Below, piece after piece: positions 14,352 to 14,363 of a stretch of 14,363 nt of DNA. Under the pieces are notes generated by a model. It saw nothing but the letters and a program-made list of their open reading frames with translations, was not told where the DNA came from and did no database searches. Numbering within the stretch: position 1 is the first letter of the stretch; every line of letters starts with the position of its first letter. Position numbers and translations under genes: made by a program. This DNA comes from DUPQ01 sp041678685 (lineage in GTDB: Bacteria; Bacillota; Clostridia; DUPQ01). The stretch is from NCBI GenBank assembly GCA_041678685.1, contig JBAYNV010000042.1, forward strand, positions 1-14,363, given 5' to 3'.

Positions 14352-14360
14352 ATTATATCA
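14352..14360 (-). promoter_or_regulatory. Extended -10 element upstream of the candidate small RNA
   Basis: TGATATAAT on the minus strand is a perfect TATAAT with extended TGn. A start 7 bases on falls at the first paired base of the predicted three-helix RNA. The -35 region lies outside the window, so the promoter cannot be fully judged. Confidence 0.5.
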
Positions 14361-14363
14361 CAC

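Overview
The window looks like chromosomal housekeeping DNA from a low-GC, Gram-positive anaerobe of the Clostridia, probably Lachnospiraceae-like. The grounds are an AT-rich sequence, frequent AGA/AGG arginine codons, AGGAGG-type ribosome binding sites, a Firmicutes-style cluster (signal peptidase, L19, RbgA, RNase HII), a NifS-like desulfurase next to a rhodanese-less ThiI, and a long-form PurB. The genus is inference; no marker here settles it. I see no prophage, insertion sequence, CRISPR array or defence island.

Left part, plus strand. The 3' end of recN (1-849) is followed by a two-tRNA operon, Gly(UCC) then Arg(UCU), whose promoter overlaps the recN stop codon and which ends in a hairpin terminator. 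Next comes a tight four-gene run: a beta-CASP metallo-beta-lactamase RNase-like protein, a cysteine desulfurase, ThiI and signal peptidase I (1143-5839), joined by overlaps of 11 and 4 bases and a gap of 8. The desulfurase probably supplies sulfur for ThiI's 4-thiouridine synthesis in tRNA.

Middle, plus strand. rplS stands alone with its own promoter, a folded leader and a terminator. rbgA-rnhB follow as a 4-base-overlapping pair, then a subgroup Ic aspartate aminotransferase-like gene with purB, then a GntR/HutC-type regulator. A terminator that could work in both directions separates these from the minus-strand genes.

Right part, minus strand. mgtE (magnesium transporter with CBS sensor domains) and a D-2-hydroxyacid dehydrogenase form a two-gene unit. 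The last 322 bases (14042-14363) contain no gene but are rich in signals. mgtE has a good promoter and a leader of about 160 nt that can form a long two-part helix and a perfect 8-bp hairpin covering its Shine-Dalgarno sequence, yet I cannot see the conserved boxes of the M-box magnesium riboswitch. Upstream, at the window edge, a short RNA with its own extended -10, a possible three-helix fold and a U-rich end may be a small RNA or a transcription attenuator. These two elements are the best candidates for something undescribed; the protein genes are ordinary apart from small deviations noted in each entry.
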